DNA from: Saccharomonospora xinjiangensis XJ-54
GTDB taxonomy: Bacteria; Actinomycetota; Actinomycetes; Mycobacteriales; Pseudonocardiaceae
Assembly (NCBI RefSeq): GCF_000258175.1
Contig: NZ_JH636049.1
Coordinates: 2,519,482-2,583,481, forward strand
Direction: 5' to 3'
DNA length: 64,000 nt
Shown: positions 25,553-34,781 of the stretch, one piece after another
How positions within the stretch are numbered: position 1 is the first letter of the stretch
How the letters are laid out: every line of letters starts with the position of its first letter
The notes under the pieces: model-generated
Database searches by the model: none
What the model saw: only the letters and a program-made list of their open reading frames with translations
What the model was told of the DNA's origin: nothing
Translations under genes and position numbers: made by a program

Positions 25553-26701
25553 TCAGCCGCCCGAATGCATCACGTCGGCGCCCTCGGGCACGCACGGGTC
25601 GTAGGGATCGTCCAGCCAGCCGTGCGGCAGGGTGACCTTGCCTGGCGAGCCCTGGCGACCTCGGGGGCCGAGTGCGTCGGTGGGGAACGGCGCGTCGTGG
25701 TCGAGCTGCGCGATCAGCTCGTCAAGCTCGTCCAGCGACGACACCATCGCGAACCTCCGCCGTAGCTGCGAGCCGACGGGGAAGCCCATGAAGTACCACG
25801 CCATGTGCTTGCGGAGGTCGCGCATGGCCTTGCCCTGCCCGTCGTGTTCCACCAGCAGCTCCGCGTGGCGGCGCAGCACGCGGGCGACCTCGCCGAGGTT
25901 CGGCCCCTGCGGGATCGGTCTTCCGGCGAACGCGGCCTCAAGCTCGCCGAACAGCCACGGCCTTCCGAGGCAGCCACGCCCGACGACGACGCCGTCGCAC
26001 CCGGTCTCGGCCACCATGCGCAGCGCGTCCTGCGCGGTGAAGATGTCGCCGTTGCCGAGCACGGGGATGCTGGTCACCGCCTCCTTGAGCCGCGCGATCT
26101 GGGACCAGTCGGCCTTGCCCGAGTAGCGCTGGGCTGCGGTGCGTGCGTGCAGCGCCACGGCGGCCGCGCCCTCGGCCTCGGCGATGCGGCCCGCGTCGAG
26201 GAACGTGTGGTGGTCGTCGTCGATGCCGACCCGGAACTTGACCGTGAACGGCACTCCAGCCGACTCGGCTGCCTCGGCCGACGCACGCACGATGTTGGCG
26301 AACAGCGTCCGCTTGTACGGCAGCGCGGCCCCGCCGCCCTTGCGGGTCACCTTGGCGACGGGGCAGCCGAAGTTCGCGTCGATGTGGTCGGCGAGGCCCT
26401 CCCCGACAATGATCTTCACGGCCTCGCGCATCGTCGTGGGATCGACGCCGTAGAGCTGCATGGACCTGGGCTTCTCGTCAGGCCCGAAGGTCATCATGTG
26501 CATGGTTCCGGGGTGCCGCTCCACGACGGCGCGAGCGGTGATCATCTCGCAGACGTAGAGGCCGGCACCGTACTCCTGACAGAGCTGCCTGAACGCGACG
26601 TTCGTGATTCCGGCCATGGGAGCGAGCACGACCGGAGGATCGACCTGGTAGGGACCGATCCTCAGTGCGGGCTTGGGCAGGGTCGCGGTCACGTCTCCCA
26701 T
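25553..26701 (-). CDS. dusB: tRNA-dihydrouridine synthase (DusB-like)
   Basis: A 382-residue FMN-dependent enzyme that reduces uridine to dihydrouridine in tRNA D-loops. Motifs: VVLAPMAGITNVAFRQL (FMN site, 27-34 APMAGITN), the catalytic cysteine C113 in ANFGCPVAKVTRKGGGAAL, then VKFRVGIDDDHHTF, LHARTAAQRYSGKADWS and IPVLGNGDIF. I chose ATG 26701 (MGDVTATLPKPALRIG) over a longer upstream reading. The C-terminal 40 residues (PRGRQGSPGKVTLPHGWL) are an actinobacterial extension. Syntenic with M. tuberculosis Rv0823c. Confidence 0.93.
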   Translation of the reverse strand: MGDVTATLPKPALRIGPYQVDPPVVLAPMAGITNVAFRQLCQEYGAGLYVCEMITARAVVERHPGTMHMMTFGPDEKPRSMQLYGVDPTTMREAVKIIVGEGLADHIDANFGCPVAKVTRKGGGAALPYKRTLFANIVRASAEAAESAGVPFTVKFRVGIDDDHHTFLDAGRIAEAEGAAAVALHARTAAQRYSGKADWSQIARLKEAVTSIPVLGNGDIFTAQDALRMVAETGCDGVVVGRGCLGRPWLFGELEAAFAGRPIPQGPNLGEVARVLRRHAELLVEHDGQGKAMRDLRKHMAWYFMGFPVGSQLRRRFAMVSSLDELDELIAQLDHDAPFPTDALGPRGRQGSPGKVTLPHGWLDDPYDPCVPEGADVMHSGG

Positions 26702-26933
26702 TGTCGCCGGTGGTGTCGGCCGTCCCCGTCGGGGGCCGACCGGGACGGCTTTCCTCACGGAGTTTCTCCGCCCGCGTCAGCCGGTCGGTGACCGATCCGG
26801 GCAGCCGCGCCTCGATAACTCGTATTCGTCCGGCGTGCCGCGCCGTCCATGATCCGACCAACTCGCGCCCGAGTCCTGTGGCGCCGCCTCGGCGATGGCG
26901 GGGGAAAATGGGCATTGCCCACCTATTTATCGC

Positions 26934-26963
26934 GGGGTAAACCCCTCCATACGACTGTGGAGG
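26934..26963 (+). promoter_or_regulatory. Possible ribosome-binding-site hairpin in front of the toxin-antitoxin pair
   Basis: CCTCCA at 26944-26949 is complementary to TGGAGG at 26958-26963, and the latter contains the Shine-Dalgarno sequence of the antitoxin gene (ATG at 26972). An overlapping, mutually exclusive stem GGGG-TAAA-CCCC sits at 26934-26945. The layout could make translation depend on which stem forms. Structure is by eye only. Confidence 0.4.
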
Positions 26964-26971
26964 TGGCGGGT

Positions 26972-27262
26972 ATGACCGCGTTGGACGACTTCCGGCCGGT
27001 GGCCGAGGTGACTGCCGACGAACGTGCGCGCGTGGCGATCGGAAAGGCCGGAGCGCACAAAGACGATCGGTACGCGGTGTCGGTGAACGCGGACGGGGCG
27101 ATTCTGCTCACGCCGCTGGTGAGCATCCCGAAGCGCGAGTTGCTGGTCTGGGAGAACGCCGAATTGCGGGCCTCGCTGTTCCGTGGGCTGGCTGAGGCCG
27201 CTGAAGGCGCCGCGCGCCCGTTTTCCTGGGTAACCACGGATGTCGATCAGGACGACGTGTGA
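26972..27262 (+). CDS. Putative antitoxin of a type II toxin-antitoxin pair
   Basis: A 96-residue acidic protein starting after a strong GGAGG. It has a small beta-rich segment DDRYAVSVNADGAILLTPLV followed by SIPKRELLVWENAELRASLF, resembling actinobacterial proteins encoded directly before RelE/ParE-like toxins; the first half recalls an AbrB-like or small beta DNA-binding fold. Its stop overlaps the toxin start (GTGA), the usual coupling in such pairs. Assignment rests mainly on the gene pair, so the family is tentative. Confidence 0.65.
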   Translation: MTALDDFRPVAEVTADERARVAIGKAGAHKDDRYAVSVNADGAILLTPLVSIPKRELLVWENAELRASLFRGLAEAAEGAARPFSWVTTDVDQDDV

Positions 27263-27567
27263 GTGCGCCGCCGTTCGAACTGCTTTTCACGACAGAAGCC
27301 GAGAAGGTCATTGTTGACCTGCGATCTCAGCAGCAGTTCGCGTCGAAGTTCAAAAAGGTGCGTAAGGCGTTGCGGCTACTGGAGCAGGAAGGACCTCGGC
27401 ATCCAGGGTCGCATTCGCACGACGACAAATCTGTGCCTGGTCCCGAGGGTGCGACGCTGTGGGAGTCCTACGTCGAGAATAGAACGCCCTCGGCGTGGCG
27501 CATATGGTGGATCTACGGGCCGGGGGAAGGCCAACTCACAATCGTGACTATCGGGCCCCACCCCTGA
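27259..27567 (+). CDS. RelE/ParE-like toxin
   Basis: A 102-residue basic protein: FELLFTTEAEKVIVDLRSQQ opening helix, FKKVRKALRLLEQEG, then TLWESYVENRTPSAWRIWW, IYGPGEGQLTIVTIGPHP. The ending with a Trp-Arg strand and a C-terminal GPHP is typical of RelE/ParE-superfamily toxins in actinobacteria, which cleave mRNA at the ribosome or inhibit gyrase. GTG start at 27259 overlaps the antitoxin stop. No other mobile-element gene is adjacent. Confidence 0.7.
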   Translation: MSAPPFELLFTTEAEKVIVDLRSQQQFASKFKKVRKALRLLEQEGPRHPGSHSHDDKSVPGPEGATLWESYVENRTPSAWRIWWIYGPGEGQLTIVTIGPHP

Positions 27568-27592
27568 ACCCCTGAGCAGATGCCGTGCCTGC

Positions 27593-28183
27593 TTACTTCC
27601 AGATGACGGCGTTGGCCCTCATCTCGCGGCCCGACGACAGGATTTCGAGCCGGAAGATATTGCCGTCGAAGGTCTGGCCGCAAACCTGGTTGCCCTTGAC
27701 AACGCCGACCTGGTCGCTGCCCTCCTCCAGCACAGCCGCTGCGCACTCGGCCTTGCTGGGTGTCGAGCCGCTCTTCCATACGGCGAGATCAGCTGCTTCT
27801 CCGTAGGACTCCAGCGAGTCGTAGAACCCGTTGAGGTACCGGCCTTCGGTATAGGTGGGTGGCACGAGGTCGAGGTTGTAGCCGGTGAAGACCCCCGACC
27901 ATTCGAGCTTGCCTGCCCACTTCTCCTCTTCGGAGTTCGCGCTGGTGCCCTGCGTGGCTCCGGTGCCCGCGTTCTCCTCCTGCTGATCGGCCTGCACCGT
28001 CACTGTGGTGGTCACGGTGTGCTCGGGCTTCGATGCGGAAGCGGAGTCCTCCGGCGCGGTCGAGCGGCCGATGAAGAATCCCGCCCCGGCAAGGGCCGTT
28101 ATCAGCGCGGCGATCGCCGTGATCCACTTGTGCCCCAGTTCTCCCCAGCCACTCCGCCTCCTGGATTCCTCGGTCTCGTCCAT
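27593..28183 (-). CDS. Membrane-anchored protein of unknown function
   Basis: About 196 residues (ATG 28183; an ATG six codons upstream is equally possible). A short cytoplasmic tail rich in Glu and Arg, one membrane helix (WITAIAALITALAGAGFFI), then a Thr/Val-rich linker and an exported domain of about 110 residues with two cysteines (AECAAAVLEEG and GNQVCGQTFDG) that could form a disulfide. The domain motif YLNGFYDSLESYGEAADLAVW is not one I recognise. It faces the toxin gene and lies downstream of the SodC-like gene; nothing indicates a shared pathway. Confidence 0.7.
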   Translation of the reverse strand: MDETEESRRRSGWGELGHKWITAIAALITALAGAGFFIGRSTAPEDSASASKPEHTVTTTVTVQADQQEENAGTGATQGTSANSEEEKWAGKLEWSGVFTGYNLDLVPPTYTEGRYLNGFYDSLESYGEAADLAVWKSGSTPSKAECAAAVLEEGSDQVGVVKGNQVCGQTFDGNIFRLEILSSGREMRANAVIWK

Positions 28184-28322
28184 CGCAGCCCCCAACGCCA
28201 TGATCGAGGTAACAGCCTATGGGAGAAGGGGCAATCGGTGCAGCGGCTGAGCACGGAGTGCCCAGGCTGGACGTGCGGGAGGCCTGCGGCGCCACTACGA
28301 GCACCGCAGGCCCCGACGCCGT

Positions 28323-28895
28323 TCACAGCGAGACGTTGACGCAGGCCAGACGCTCTCCCGCGACTCCTGCCTCGCCCTCGGCTGTGGAGGTGTGCCGTTC
28401 GTGGATCACCAGGGAGGCCGGACGGCGTTCGCCGAAGGTCCAGCCGACCTCGGAACGCGCCGAAGCCGCTCCAGCCGCGTCCGTGGTGAAGTCGAGCCAG
28501 ATCTCGTTCTGAGGATTCGCGTAGGCGGGGTCGGTTGACGGCTGCTCCGGGTCCTGGACGTGCTGGTGATGCGGGCCCGCGTCGGCGCCCGTCGCGCCGC
28601 ACGGCCTCGCGTGGAGGTGCGCGCCGTACTCCCGGTCTGGCACGAAGCCGCGCACCGCGAGTTCTGTGATCGTGCCCCGGTCTGACGTCGTGACCGCGAC
28701 ACGGGCCAGCGCGCCGACGGGCACGAGACTGGTGTCGTAGGTGACGGCTGTGCTGAGACGGTGATCGGTCTGGAAGACGGTGACCACGGCGGTCATGGCG
28801 TTCTCCGACGCGGAGACACCGGGCGCGGTGACGGCGGTGAGAGTGGTGACAGCGGCGGCGGTTGCGGCCAGCACGGCGGCGATTCGGTTGCGCAT
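28323..28895 (-). CDS. Secreted Cu/Zn superoxide dismutase-like protein
   Basis: A 190-residue protein with a Sec signal peptide (residues 1-30, cleavage probably after SVSASE-like region). The SOD-fold metal residues appear in order: H93 and H95 in GAHLHARPCG, H109/H110/H112 in AGPHHQHVQD, D135 in NEIWLDF, and H165/H168 in IHERHT. C99 and C185 can form the conserved disulfide. The electrostatic loop is unusual (HHQH and PEQPSTDPAYANP), so dismutase activity is likely but a related copper-binding role is possible. Single gene; would act outside the cell membrane. Confidence 0.78.
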   Translation of the reverse strand: MRNRIAAVLAATAAAVTTLTAVTAPGVSASENAMTAVVTVFQTDHRLSTAVTYDTSLVPVGALARVAVTTSDRGTITELAVRGFVPDREYGAHLHARPCGATGADAGPHHQHVQDPEQPSTDPAYANPQNEIWLDFTTDAAGAASARSEVGWTFGERRPASLVIHERHTSTAEGEAGVAGERLACVNVSL

Positions 28896-29008
28896 GACCC
28901 GTGCTAACCAGACTCCGCGCCGGGCCGCAACGCGACGTCACACGTCAGGGGTGTCCACTCTCCGATCTCGCCGTACAAGATCGGGATTCCGCCTCGTAGC
29001 CTTGTCGG

Positions 29009-29950
29009 GTGACGACATCTCCCGCACCTGGCGCCCGCGCCGACCGAACGTGGCTCGTGGCCATCGCCGCAGCGCTCTGGGGCACCGACGGGTTGCTCAG
29101 GCTTCCTCTCGCCGAGAACCTCCCCGCCGCGACCGTGGTCTTCTGGGAGCACTTGATCATCGCCACGCTGCTGCTGCCGCTGCTGCCGTCGGCGTTGCGT
29201 GCGCTCGCCCGCTGCGGGCCGAGGGAGTGGGGCGCCGTGCTCCTCATCGGGGGCGGCGCGTCCGCGCTGGCCACCGCGCTGTTCACCGCGGCGTTCCAGA
29301 CGGGCGACCCGGTGACACCGCTGGTGCTCCAGAAGCTCCAACCGCTGTTCGCGGTGCTCGCCGCCTTCGTCGTTCTCGGCGAGCGGCTGCGGCTCGGCTA
29401 CCTGTTCTTCGCCGTCCCTGCGCTGGCCGGGGCATGGCTGCTCGCCTTCGCCGATCCGTTCGACGTCCGGGTGTCGGCCCTGCGCACGGCGTTGCTCGCG
29501 CTGGGTGCGGCGGCGCTGTGGGCTGGCGGGACCGTGCTCGGCAGGCTGGTGTCGGCGAAACTGCGCCCGCGCGATGTCACGGCGCTGCGGTTCACCATCG
29601 GCCTTCCCGTCGCGGCGGGCATCGTGGCGGCTCAGGGCAGCCCGTTCGCCGTGAGCTGGGACAACGCGACCGGCCTTGTGCTGCTGGCCGTTGTGCCTGG
29701 CCTGCTCGCGTTGAGTCTCTACTACGTGGGCATGCAGGCAACGCCTGCGGCGAGAGCGACGCTGGCCGAGCTGGCTTTCCCTGCCACCGCGGCCGTCATC
29801 AGCGTCACTGTGCTCGATTCGACGTTGTCGGCGACGCAGTGGTTCGGGCTTGCCGTCGTGGTGTGCTCGGTCACGGCGCTGGGCTGGCACGAGCGGTCGC
29901 GGAAGGAGACCGTGGTGGTCACGACGGAAGAGGTGAGGGTCGGCGCGTGA
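29009..29950 (+). CDS. EamA/DMT-superfamily transporter
   Basis: A 313-residue protein with ten predicted membrane helices in two EamA repeats. Landmarks: WLVAIAAALWGTDGLLRLPL in helix 1, TPLVLQKLQPLFAVLAAFVV with LGERL, and the second-half LSLYYVGMQATPAARATLAE, LAFPATAAVISVTVL. It probably exports or exchanges metabolites; substrate unknown. Start GTG 29009. It overlaps the following DUF6328 gene by 4 bp, so they are coupled. Confidence 0.88.
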   Translation: MTTSPAPGARADRTWLVAIAAALWGTDGLLRLPLAENLPAATVVFWEHLIIATLLLPLLPSALRALARCGPREWGAVLLIGGGASALATALFTAAFQTGDPVTPLVLQKLQPLFAVLAAFVVLGERLRLGYLFFAVPALAGAWLLAFADPFDVRVSALRTALLALGAAALWAGGTVLGRLVSAKLRPRDVTALRFTIGLPVAAGIVAAQGSPFAVSWDNATGLVLLAVVPGLLALSLYYVGMQATPAARATLAELAFPATAAVISVTVLDSTLSATQWFGLAVVVCSVTALGWHERSRKETVVVTTEEVRVGA

Positions 29951-30411
29951 GCGAAACCGGCGAACCGCGTCAGCAGCAGCTCGCACGTAACGTCAACGAG
30001 CTGCTCGCCGAGCTGCGCGTCGCACAGGCCGGGGTGCAGATCCTCTTCGGTTTCCTGCTCGCCGTGGCCTTCACGGGGACGTTTCGGGAGGCGAGCGGCT
30101 TCGAGAAGAGCATCTACCTTGTCACGGTGCTGTTCACCTCGGCGGCCACCGCATTGCTCACCGCTCCCGCCGCCTGGCACCGGCTGCTGTTCAGGGAGGG
30201 GCGGCGCTCCGAGATTCTGAGGGTCGGCAACCGGCTCGTGGTGGCGGGACTGGCCTGCCTCGCCGTTGCCGTCACGCTCACGGTCGCGCTCATCGGCAAG
30301 GTGATCTTCGGGGTTGCCGCGATGGCGGCGCTCGCCGTCGCCGTCGGCGGGATCTTCACGGTGCTGTGGTTCGTGGTTCCCCGGCTGCTGAGGACGCGGC
30401 CACCGGAGTGA
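29947..30411 (+). CDS. DUF6328 family integral membrane protein
   Basis: A 154-residue protein with four membrane helices. After a short N-terminal tail it has LARNVNELLAELRVAQAGVQ, ILFGFLLAVAFTGTF, YLVTVLFTSAATALLTAPAA with a following HRLLFREGRRSEIL, matching a widespread actinobacterial four-helix family (DUF6328). Function unknown. GTG start overlaps the stop of the EamA transporter. Confidence 0.8.
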   Translation: MSETGEPRQQQLARNVNELLAELRVAQAGVQILFGFLLAVAFTGTFREASGFEKSIYLVTVLFTSAATALLTAPAAWHRLLFREGRRSEILRVGNRLVVAGLACLAVAVTLTVALIGKVIFGVAAMAALAVAVGGIFTVLWFVVPRLLRTRPPE

Positions 30412-30767
30412 GTGCGGCCAAGCTGGTCCCGGCCGCTCGGCTGCGGACCCATGATTCACGGGTGGGCTCGGCGACCGCCCTCACGCCGCCGACCGGCTCA
30501 GCCTGCGCGGCCGGGACCGCCGCCCGGCGCCGCCGGAAGCCGCGGATGCGCGAGACGGCGGCCGTGGCGCCCCGCTTCCCGGACATCCGTGGATGGAGCA
30601 GACAGCGCCGAACTCTGCCGAACGCTAAGGGCAGGCCCCCGCCCTGTGCAGTCTTGAATCGCGAAGAAGTTTCGGTTAATGCCCGCCACGTCGGGGGCCG
30701 ACGAATCACCCGGAAAGCTCACGCCGAAAGGCTGGCTCAGAGAGGAGCGAGCGGCTCACTCCTCGCC
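30412..30767. other. Non-coding stretch, no feature found
   Basis: About 355 bp between the DUF6328 gene and the converging hypothetical gene at 30768. Very GC-rich, with open frames on both strands but none with gene-like composition or a ribosome-binding site. No strong hairpin or repeat found by eye. Confidence 0.5.
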
Positions 30768-31880
30768 CTACTCTCCCGCGTCCCACTCGGGTGCGATCCC
30801 GCCGGTGTCCTCTTCGGCGAGATACGGGTGAGGCGTGGTGTCGCCGGATTCGGGCCTCGGCCTGAACCAGTTGGCGAAAGCCAGGTCGGCCGTGAGTTCG
30901 AACTCGGGTACCGAATACAGCGCGTCGAGGTCGAGCCCACCGAGTGCGCGCTCGTTGAAGGCGCTGTAGACGCCGTCGATCTCGTCGGGGTCCAGCACCT
31001 CGGCGAGGTCGAGCTCCACCTCGGCACGCGATTGCGCGATCCGCAACGCCAACGCTTCGGCAACGGACGATGGGCCGCTCCAACCGGGCCGGGTGAGCCG
31101 GTGTCCGAGGATCGACGTCACCACGAGGAACTGCTTCGCGAACAGCGCGCTGTAGCGGTCCGCGTACTGCTGCGGCAGCTCGTCCACCACCCAGAGCGCC
31201 TCCACCTCGTCAGCGGTGGCGTCCTCGTCGTCGAGTAGCTGCACGTCGCCGAACAACTCGTCGGTGAGCATCTCGATGCCGTGCATCAGCGCCCCCGCCA
31301 CATATCTGGCGCTTTCCTCGCCGAGTGCGCCGAAGGCGTCGAGGCCGAAGGCCCGCAGGTAGCCGCCGGCCCGCAGCAGACTCTCCCTTCGCTCGGCGAG
31401 TTCGGCCTCGGACACGGCCGCCTCGATGTCGCCGACCTCCTGCGCGTTCAACACGAAGGTGCGGCCCACTTCGCCCGCGTCGGCCAGATCGGCGGGGAGA
31501 CCGTCGGGAACCTCACCCGGCTCCAGTGACGCGGCGAGAGCGCTGGCGAGCTGATCGTCGGTGGCCGTCACCGCGCAGTGCTTGACCTCCCAGCCCGCGA
31601 GCAGGTCGATCTCGTCGATGAGCTGTTCCAGCACCGCGCGGGTGGCGTCCTCGGCGAATACCAGCGCGGGCGCGTCGAGCAGCCAACTCACCACGGCTCC
31701 GCCGAGATGCGCCTCGACGGAATGTTCGACCGGCACGATCTCCACACCGTCGGGACCCTCGATGCTCGCGAGGTTGTTCAGCCGGTCGTCGAGCAGGGAC
31801 ACGACACCGACCTGCTGCAACGGGTCCAGATCAGGAGCCTCGGGAGGCGAGGCGAGTTCGGCCGTGAGTTGGTACTCCAC
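30768..31880 (-). CDS. Acidic conserved protein of unknown function
   Basis: A 370-residue, strongly acidic soluble protein starting MEYQLTAELASPPEAPDLD. It is rich in Leu, Asp and Glu with long predicted helices, no signal peptide and no membrane segment. Recognisable only as gene-like: LEQLIDEIDLLAGWEVKHCAV, YVAGALMHGIEMLTDELFGD, ALWVVDELPQQYADRYSALF. No catalytic motif seen. It lies 30 bp downstream of the LuxR-family regulator gene on the same strand, so it may be cotranscribed. Confidence 0.72.
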   Translation of the reverse strand: MEYQLTAELASPPEAPDLDPLQQVGVVSLLDDRLNNLASIEGPDGVEIVPVEHSVEAHLGGAVVSWLLDAPALVFAEDATRAVLEQLIDEIDLLAGWEVKHCAVTATDDQLASALAASLEPGEVPDGLPADLADAGEVGRTFVLNAQEVGDIEAAVSEAELAERRESLLRAGGYLRAFGLDAFGALGEESARYVAGALMHGIEMLTDELFGDVQLLDDEDATADEVEALWVVDELPQQYADRYSALFAKQFLVVTSILGHRLTRPGWSGPSSVAEALALRIAQSRAEVELDLAEVLDPDEIDGVYSAFNERALGGLDLDALYSVPEFELTADLAFANWFRPRPESGDTTPHPYLAEEDTGGIAPEWDAGE

Positions 31881-31910
31881 GTTGCGCAGTGTGACACGAC
31901 CGGTGGGTGC

Positions 31911-34748
31911 TCAGCCCGCCAGTCCGAGGCGGGCGAGTTCCCTGCGGGAGGACACGCCCAACTTCGGATACGCCTTGTACAGGTGGTAGCCGACGGTGCG
32001 CGGGCTGAGGAACAGCCGCTCGCCGATGTCCCGGTTGCTCAGCCCGTCCGCCGCGAGCGTGACGATGCGTTGTTCCTGGGGCGTGAGCCGCGCGGCGAGC
32101 TCCGGGCCTGCCGCGCCACTCCGCGCGACGCCCTCGCCGCTCGCGCGAAGCTCCGCGCGGGCCCTCTCGGCCCACGGGCGGGCGCCGAGGCTCTCGAAGA
32201 TCATGCTCGCCGCCCTGAGGTGGGTCCTCGCCTCCGTGGTGCGGCGCTTGCGGCGTAGCCACTCGCCGTAGTTCAGCTCGGTGCGGGCCCTTTCGAAGGG
32301 GTGGCGGTCGTCGTGCCGGTGCAGCTCGACGGCACGCGCGAACAGCGCGCCCGCATCGGTGACGCCCTCGTCGGTGTCGTTCGGCGCGCGCTCGGCCAGA
32401 AGTGCTTCGTTGCGCAGCGCGACGGCCACGGCCCAGTGCAGGCCCGAGCGGCGTGCCCACTCCGCGTGCGCGGCGACGACGTCGCGTGCGCGGCTCCACT
32501 GCTGCCGCCACCACGCCGTGTCCTGGTCCGTGTGCTGCGCGCGTGCCACGGCCTCCGCGAGCTGCGGCGCGAGCCTCAGCATGTCGAACCCGTCGGCGCA
32601 CGGTATCGCGTGCAGGCGCTGTAACGCCGCGTCGTGGCGCCCGTGCCCCAGATCGAGGAGCGCGAGCGCGTGGCTTTGCTCGGTGAAGGAGGCACGGCCT
32701 GCCGCCGTCACAGTTCGCGCGCTCGCCGTGTCGGCCGTGTCCTTCGTGCTGTCGCCGGACGTCAGGCCGCCCCTCATCGCGGCAAGGTGGTCGAGCACGC
32801 CGGTCAATTGGGCCGCGGCCCCCGACTGTCCGGACTCCTCCGCGAACCGAAGGCCCTCCTCGGCACTGCCTGCCGCGCGCTCGTGCAGGCCCAGTGCGAG
32901 TTCGGCACGCGCGAGCACGGCCAGCGCCGGAGCGAGCACACCTTCCGCCGCCTCGGTGCGGCACTCGCGCACCACCGCGAGGGCCAGATCCCGCGCCGCC
33001 GAGTGATCACCGAGGAGAAGGTGCCAGGTGGCGACGGCGAGATGACCACGCAGCTCCAGCGGGCGGTCGTCACACCGCGGGAAGATCGACGTGGACTGCT
33101 CGACGAGTTCACGCAGAGCCTCGGCGCTCTGCGCAGGCGAGCCGACGGCAACCCGGACCAGCGTGCGTGCGTGCGGCGCGGCGGGAAGTCCCAGCCGTGT
33201 CGCGTCGTCGGCGGCCTGCTTCACCTTGGCGGGTTCGCCACCGAGCCATGCCGAATGCGCCGCCCAGAACAGCAGATGTGAGGCCGAATCTCCGTTCGCG
33301 ACGCCGCTGTCGTCGTCGCCGCTGTCGTCGCTGGCGACGATGTCGAGAGCAGTGCGCCGCAACACGCCGTAGGACTCGGAGAAGCGGTTCTGGTCGTCGG
33401 CGATCATCGCGTGGATCATCGCCGCCCGCACTCGCGCGGCGGTGGTGGCGCAGAACGACTCCGCCTGGCGGATGAGGTCCAAGGCCCTGTCCGGCTGTCC
33501 GGCGTCGGCGGCCGCGCGGGAGGCAGCCGACAACCGGCGAGCCCGAGTGCAGAGGGACGGGGTGAGCTGCGCCGCTCTCTCGTAGGCGGTGGCGACAGCG
33601 GCGTACCCACCACGGGCGCGCGCCTGTTCGGCACTGCGTTCGAGTTCCGAGGCGACCGTCTCGTCAGGACCTGTCGCGGCTGCGGCGAGGTGCCATGCCC
33701 TGCGGTGGGCGTGTTCTGGCTTCGTCAGCACGGCCGCCAGCGCCCTGTGAGCGGCGATGCGTTCCGGCAGCGATGCCGTCGCGTATGCCGCCGCGCGGGC
33801 CAGAGGATGGCGGAAACCGATGCAGTTGTGCGTGAACATCAGCAGTTCGGCTTCCTCGGCCGCCGTGAGGTCGCCCACCCCCGCACCGAGCTGTTCCGCG
33901 GCGGCCAGCACCGTGCCCGTGTCGCAGGTTCCGTCCGCCGCCGCGATCAGCACCATGGTGCGAGTGCTCTGCGCGAGCGCCGCGATCCGGTCGGCGAACG
34001 TCGCCCGGAGCGTGCCCTCCACGGGAAGTCCCGCCCCCGTCGTGACGCCGTTGCGGTGTGCGGCCGAGAGTTCCAGCAGTGCCAGCGGGTTGCCGCGAGC
34101 CTCCCCCGCGATCTGCCTCCGCACGTGCGACGGCAGGTCGTTCGCGTGCGCGGCCAGCAGCGCGTCGGAGTCGGGGCCCGAAAGCCTGTCCAACCGCAGT
34201 TCGGGAAGGCCCGGTGCGGGCAGCGCGGGGGCGTGGCCGTCCCTGACGGCGAGCAGCATCACCACTCGCAGGGTGTCGAGCCGCCGCGCCGAAAACAGGA
34301 GCGCGTCGGCGCTGGGCCGGTCCAGCCAGTGCGCGTCGTCAACAGCCACCAGCAGTGGACGCTCGGCGGACAACGCCGTCAGCAGGGCGAGGACGGCGAG
34401 GTTGACGCTGTGCCGGTCAACGGGTCGCACATCCGCGCGCCCGAGGGCGCAACGAAGGATGTCCGCCTGGTCCGGCACAAGATCGTCGAGTCGGGCTTCG
34501 AGCCGCCGCAGCAGCAGGTGAAGCCCCGCGAAGGGAAGGGTGGACTCCGGCTCGACGCACGAAGCGCGCAACACCGCCATACCGTCGGCCGAATCGAGCG
34601 CGCGCCGGAGCAGGGTCGTCTTTCCGATGCCGGCTTCCCCCTTGATGACGAGAGCGCCTCCCGCGCCGCGTCCGGCATCGGAAAGTGTGTCGGCCACAGC
34701 GGCGAGATGCTGGGCCCGACCGAACAACTGCCCTTCCGAAAAGCTCAT
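31911..34748 (-). CDS. LAL-type LuxR family transcriptional regulator
   Basis: About 945 residues (ATG 34748 chosen; a TTG seven codons upstream is possible). The N-terminal AAA ATPase has Walker A GEAGIGKTTLLRRAL (near 37-51) and Walker B-like PLLVAVDDAHWLDRPSADAL. A long TPR-like helical middle follows. The C-terminal LuxR helix-turn-helix reads LTPQEQRIVTLAADGLSNRD, IGERLFLSPRTVGYHLYKAY. LAL regulators activate catabolic or secondary-metabolite genes in response to an effector. Its targets are not evident; the FMN reductase directly upstream is a candidate. Confidence 0.92.
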   Translation of the reverse strand: MSFSEGQLFGRAQHLAAVADTLSDAGRGAGGALVIKGEAGIGKTTLLRRALDSADGMAVLRASCVEPESTLPFAGLHLLLRRLEARLDDLVPDQADILRCALGRADVRPVDRHSVNLAVLALLTALSAERPLLVAVDDAHWLDRPSADALLFSARRLDTLRVVMLLAVRDGHAPALPAPGLPELRLDRLSGPDSDALLAAHANDLPSHVRRQIAGEARGNPLALLELSAAHRNGVTTGAGLPVEGTLRATFADRIAALAQSTRTMVLIAAADGTCDTGTVLAAAEQLGAGVGDLTAAEEAELLMFTHNCIGFRHPLARAAAYATASLPERIAAHRALAAVLTKPEHAHRRAWHLAAAATGPDETVASELERSAEQARARGGYAAVATAYERAAQLTPSLCTRARRLSAASRAAADAGQPDRALDLIRQAESFCATTAARVRAAMIHAMIADDQNRFSESYGVLRRTALDIVASDDSGDDDSGVANGDSASHLLFWAAHSAWLGGEPAKVKQAADDATRLGLPAAPHARTLVRVAVGSPAQSAEALRELVEQSTSIFPRCDDRPLELRGHLAVATWHLLLGDHSAARDLALAVVRECRTEAAEGVLAPALAVLARAELALGLHERAAGSAEEGLRFAEESGQSGAAAQLTGVLDHLAAMRGGLTSGDSTKDTADTASARTVTAAGRASFTEQSHALALLDLGHGRHDAALQRLHAIPCADGFDMLRLAPQLAEAVARAQHTDQDTAWWRQQWSRARDVVAAHAEWARRSGLHWAVAVALRNEALLAERAPNDTDEGVTDAGALFARAVELHRHDDRHPFERARTELNYGEWLRRKRRTTEARTHLRAASMIFESLGARPWAERARAELRASGEGVARSGAAGPELAARLTPQEQRIVTLAADGLSNRDIGERLFLSPRTVGYHLYKAYPKLGVSSRRELARLGLAG

Positions 34749-34781
34749 GAGGACAGTATGGAAGCTCAAGTAATGTCGAGG

